Source: Desulfobacteraceae bacterium (GTDB lineage Bacteria; Desulfobacterota; Desulfobacteria; Desulfobacterales; ETH-SRB1). Taken from it: 8,107 nt of DNA. Positions 7,209-8,107 of this stretch are shown piece by piece (the stretch's first letter is position 1; every line of letters starts with the position of its first letter). The notes beneath the pieces were generated by a model. The model had not been told where the DNA came from and did not search any database. It saw nothing but the letters and a program-made list of their open reading frames with translations. A program made the translations under genes and the position numbers. Where the stretch lies: contig DAOWEW010000178.1 in NCBI GenBank assembly GCA_030638305.1, forward strand, positions 1-8,107, given 5' to 3'.

Positions 7209-7250
7209 CATCCGTAGAATTGAGAATTGAGTGAAACCAAAATTAAGCAT

Positions 7251-7278
7251 ACCATATTAAGACAAAAAATAATATCAA
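7251..7278 (-). promoter_or_regulatory. Tentative promoter of the lipoprotein-ACP operon
   Basis: On the minus strand TTGATA (7278-7273) and TATGGT (7256-7251) are separated by 16 bp. An overlapping TGGTATGCT (7254-7246) would serve as an extended -10. Transcription would begin near 7240, placing the entire inverted repeat in the 5' leader. The -10 match is only moderate. Confidence 0.35.
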
Positions 7279-7343
7279 TAATGAATTATCTAAAAGTCTG
7301 TAGCTTTAAAAACTCTCTCGGAGTCTGGCGTGATATTTAGAAC

Positions 7344-7372
7344 TTTACATAAATTTTGAGTTGTGGAATATT
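7344..7372 (+). promoter_or_regulatory. Tentative promoter of the cupin_5 gene
   Basis: TTTACA (7344-7349) and AATATT (7367-7372) are spaced by 17 bp, about 67 bp before the cupin start. The -35 is one mismatch from consensus, the -10 two. The surrounding DNA is AT-rich, so chance matches are likely. Confidence 0.28.
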
Positions 7373-7411
7373 CTTTTTCATGATTTCGTTCAAAAAATTT
7401 CTTCAAAGGTC

Positions 7412-7435
7412 TCAGTATAAAACTGAAAGGCAGTT
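7412..7435 (+). promoter_or_regulatory. Two competing short stem-loops over the cupin ribosome binding site
   Basis: TCAGT (7412-7416) pairs with ACTGA (7422-7426), while AACTG (7421-7425) pairs with CAGTT (7431-7435), leaving the AAAGG ribosome binding site (7426-7430) in the second loop. The two pairings share bases and exclude each other. Each stem is only 5 bp, so the effect, if any, is uncertain. Confidence 0.25.
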
Positions 7436-7438
7436 CTG

Positions 7439-7957
7439 ATGAAAAATGCTGATTACTGGATAAGTAAACTCAGCCTGATTAAACATCAAGAAGGCGGCTT
7501 CTATAGACGAACGTATAGTTCGGACGAGTTGCTGGAACAAAATGCTCTGCCTAACCGATTTACAAGCCCTCGTTTAATTTCCACAGCGATTTATTTTCTG
7601 CTTAAGTGGGACCAGGTATCATTGCTTCATCGTCTGAAATCTGACGAGCTGTGGCATTTCTACACAGGCAACCCATTAACAATTCATGTTATTAATCAGC
7701 AAAAACAATATGATAAGATAATTCTTGGACCGGAAATCGAAAACCGGCAGGTCTTTTAGGCGACAATCAAAGCTGGATGCTGGTTCGGGGCTACTGTTAA
7801 TAATTCTGACGGCTATTCACTGGTGGGATGTACTGTTGCGCCTGGTTTTGACTTCCGCGATTTTGAAATAGGGAACAGGAAAGAGCTGGTTTCACAATAT
7901 TCTGAACATAGATCAATTATAGAAAGGCTGACAGAACCGATAAGAAGGATTGAATGA
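7439..7957 (+). pseudogene. Cupin_5 (DUF985) protein gene with one in-frame TAG
   Basis: The frame encodes a cupin_5 (DUF985) protein of normal length (172 codons), but codon 107 (7757-7759) is TAG. The first 106 residues carry family signatures: NADYWI at the start, EGGFYRRTY (18-26), STAIYFLL (48-55) and HRLKSDELWHFYTG (64-77), whose His and Glu residues line the small beta barrel. After the TAG the same frame continues without stop or shift for 65 codons with equally typical sequence (KAGCWFGATVN, SLVGCTVAPGFDF) to a TGA at 7955-7957. Family members usually have Gln directly after the Phe that precedes this site, so CAG to TAG is the simplest origin. AAAGG lies 8 nt before ATG 7439. The biochemical role of the family is poorly known. 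Options are a recent nonsense mutation, a sequencing error, suppression or TAG recoding. The truncated 106-residue product would lack the last third of the barrel. Confidence 0.85.
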
Positions 7958-7975
7958 AATACTTTATACCTTAGG

Positions 7976-8107
7976 TTATACTTCAAGAATCCCGACAACT
8001 GCGCCCGTCATACAGGTGGCAAGAGTGCCTGCAATTATTGAACGAAACCCCAGTGAAACTATTTCATTCCGTCTCTGTGGAACCATAGTGCCCATCCCTC
8101 CTATCAT
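7976..8107 (-). CDS. Nucleoside transporter, CNT/NupC type, C-terminal 43 codons only
   Basis: The frame is open from the right edge to TAA at 7978-7976; the gene starts outside the window. The 43 visible residues are a Gly-rich loop MIGGMGTMVPQRR, a short amphipathic part and a final hydrophobic segment (SIIAGTLATCMTGAVVGIL) followed by EV. This matches the end of concentrative nucleoside transporters, where a (G/A)P-x-RR loop and an AGTLA-x-x-MT membrane helix close the protein. The codon at the window edge happens to be ATG but is internal. Such proteins import nucleosides with protons or sodium ions across the inner membrane. The gene converges on the cupin_5 gene with 18 bp between the stops, and no clear terminator separates them. 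The identity rests on a short tail, so it is moderately sure. Confidence 0.65.
   Translation of the reverse strand: MIGGMGTMVPQRRNEIVSLGFRSIIAGTLATCMTGAVVGILEV

Noticed and set aside
7091..7250. Minus-strand open frames through the inverted repeat, including an N-terminal extension of the lipoprotein to 7177 and a 68-codon frame ending at 7044.
   Set aside because: They mainly translate the hairpin element. The real start at 7090 has AAAGGAGG and begins a clean lipoprotein signal peptide.
7961..7984. TATACCTTAGGTTATA between the convergent cupin_5 and transporter genes, considered as a bidirectional terminator.
   Set aside because: The palindrome is short, imperfect and AT-rich, with no GC stem or T-run.

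Overview
The window looks like chromosomal DNA of an AT-rich Gram-negative bacterium. Two encoded lipoproteins have lipobox signal peptides, one of the LPP20 type and one with an OmlA/BamE-like end, and most start sites have AGGAGG-type ribosome binding sites. The gene mix (LPP20, OmlA-like lipoprotein, cupin_5, CNT transporter) would suit a member of the Desulfobacterota, but nothing here proves the lineage.

Layout. From about 7280 leftwards to the window edge, seven genes lie on the minus strand. In transcription order they are: an OmlA/BamE-like lipoprotein (7090-6437), an acyl carrier protein (6374-6108), a CAT/condensation-fold acyltransferase with an HxxxDG site (6066-4726), a FAD-dependent oxidoreductase (4729-3551), an AMP-forming acyl or aryl ligase (3497-2064), an LPP20-type lipoprotein (1940-1341) and a family-4-like glycosyltransferase (from a TTG start at 1250 and running off the left edge). 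The acyltransferase and oxidoreductase genes overlap by 4 bp, and the other gaps in the ACP-to-ligase core are 41-53 bp. To the right, on the plus strand, is a cupin_5 (DUF985) gene broken by one in-frame TAG (7439-7957). It converges on the last 43 codons of a CNT-type nucleoside transporter that enters from the right edge on the minus strand.

How the genes may work together. The ligase can activate a carboxylic acid, the ACP can carry it as a thioester, the flavoenzyme could oxidise or reduce the carried group or an accessory substrate, and the CAT-fold enzyme could transfer it to an acceptor. There is no ketosynthase, thioesterase or NRPS module in view. With outer-membrane lipoproteins on both sides and a glycosyltransferase downstream, an acylated envelope or exported small molecule is a reasonable hypothesis. 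The substrate and product cannot be read from the sequence.

Non-coding structure. A 105-bp nearly perfect inverted repeat (7104-7208) lies in the presumed 5' leader of the operon and abuts the ribosome binding site of the first lipoprotein. A 19-bp solo copy of its end, in opposite orientation, lies just after that gene (6397-6415), so the lipoprotein gene is bracketed by inverted repeats. Tentative divergent promoters lie between 7251 and 7372. I saw no RNA genes, CRISPR arrays, transposase genes or convincing intrinsic terminators.
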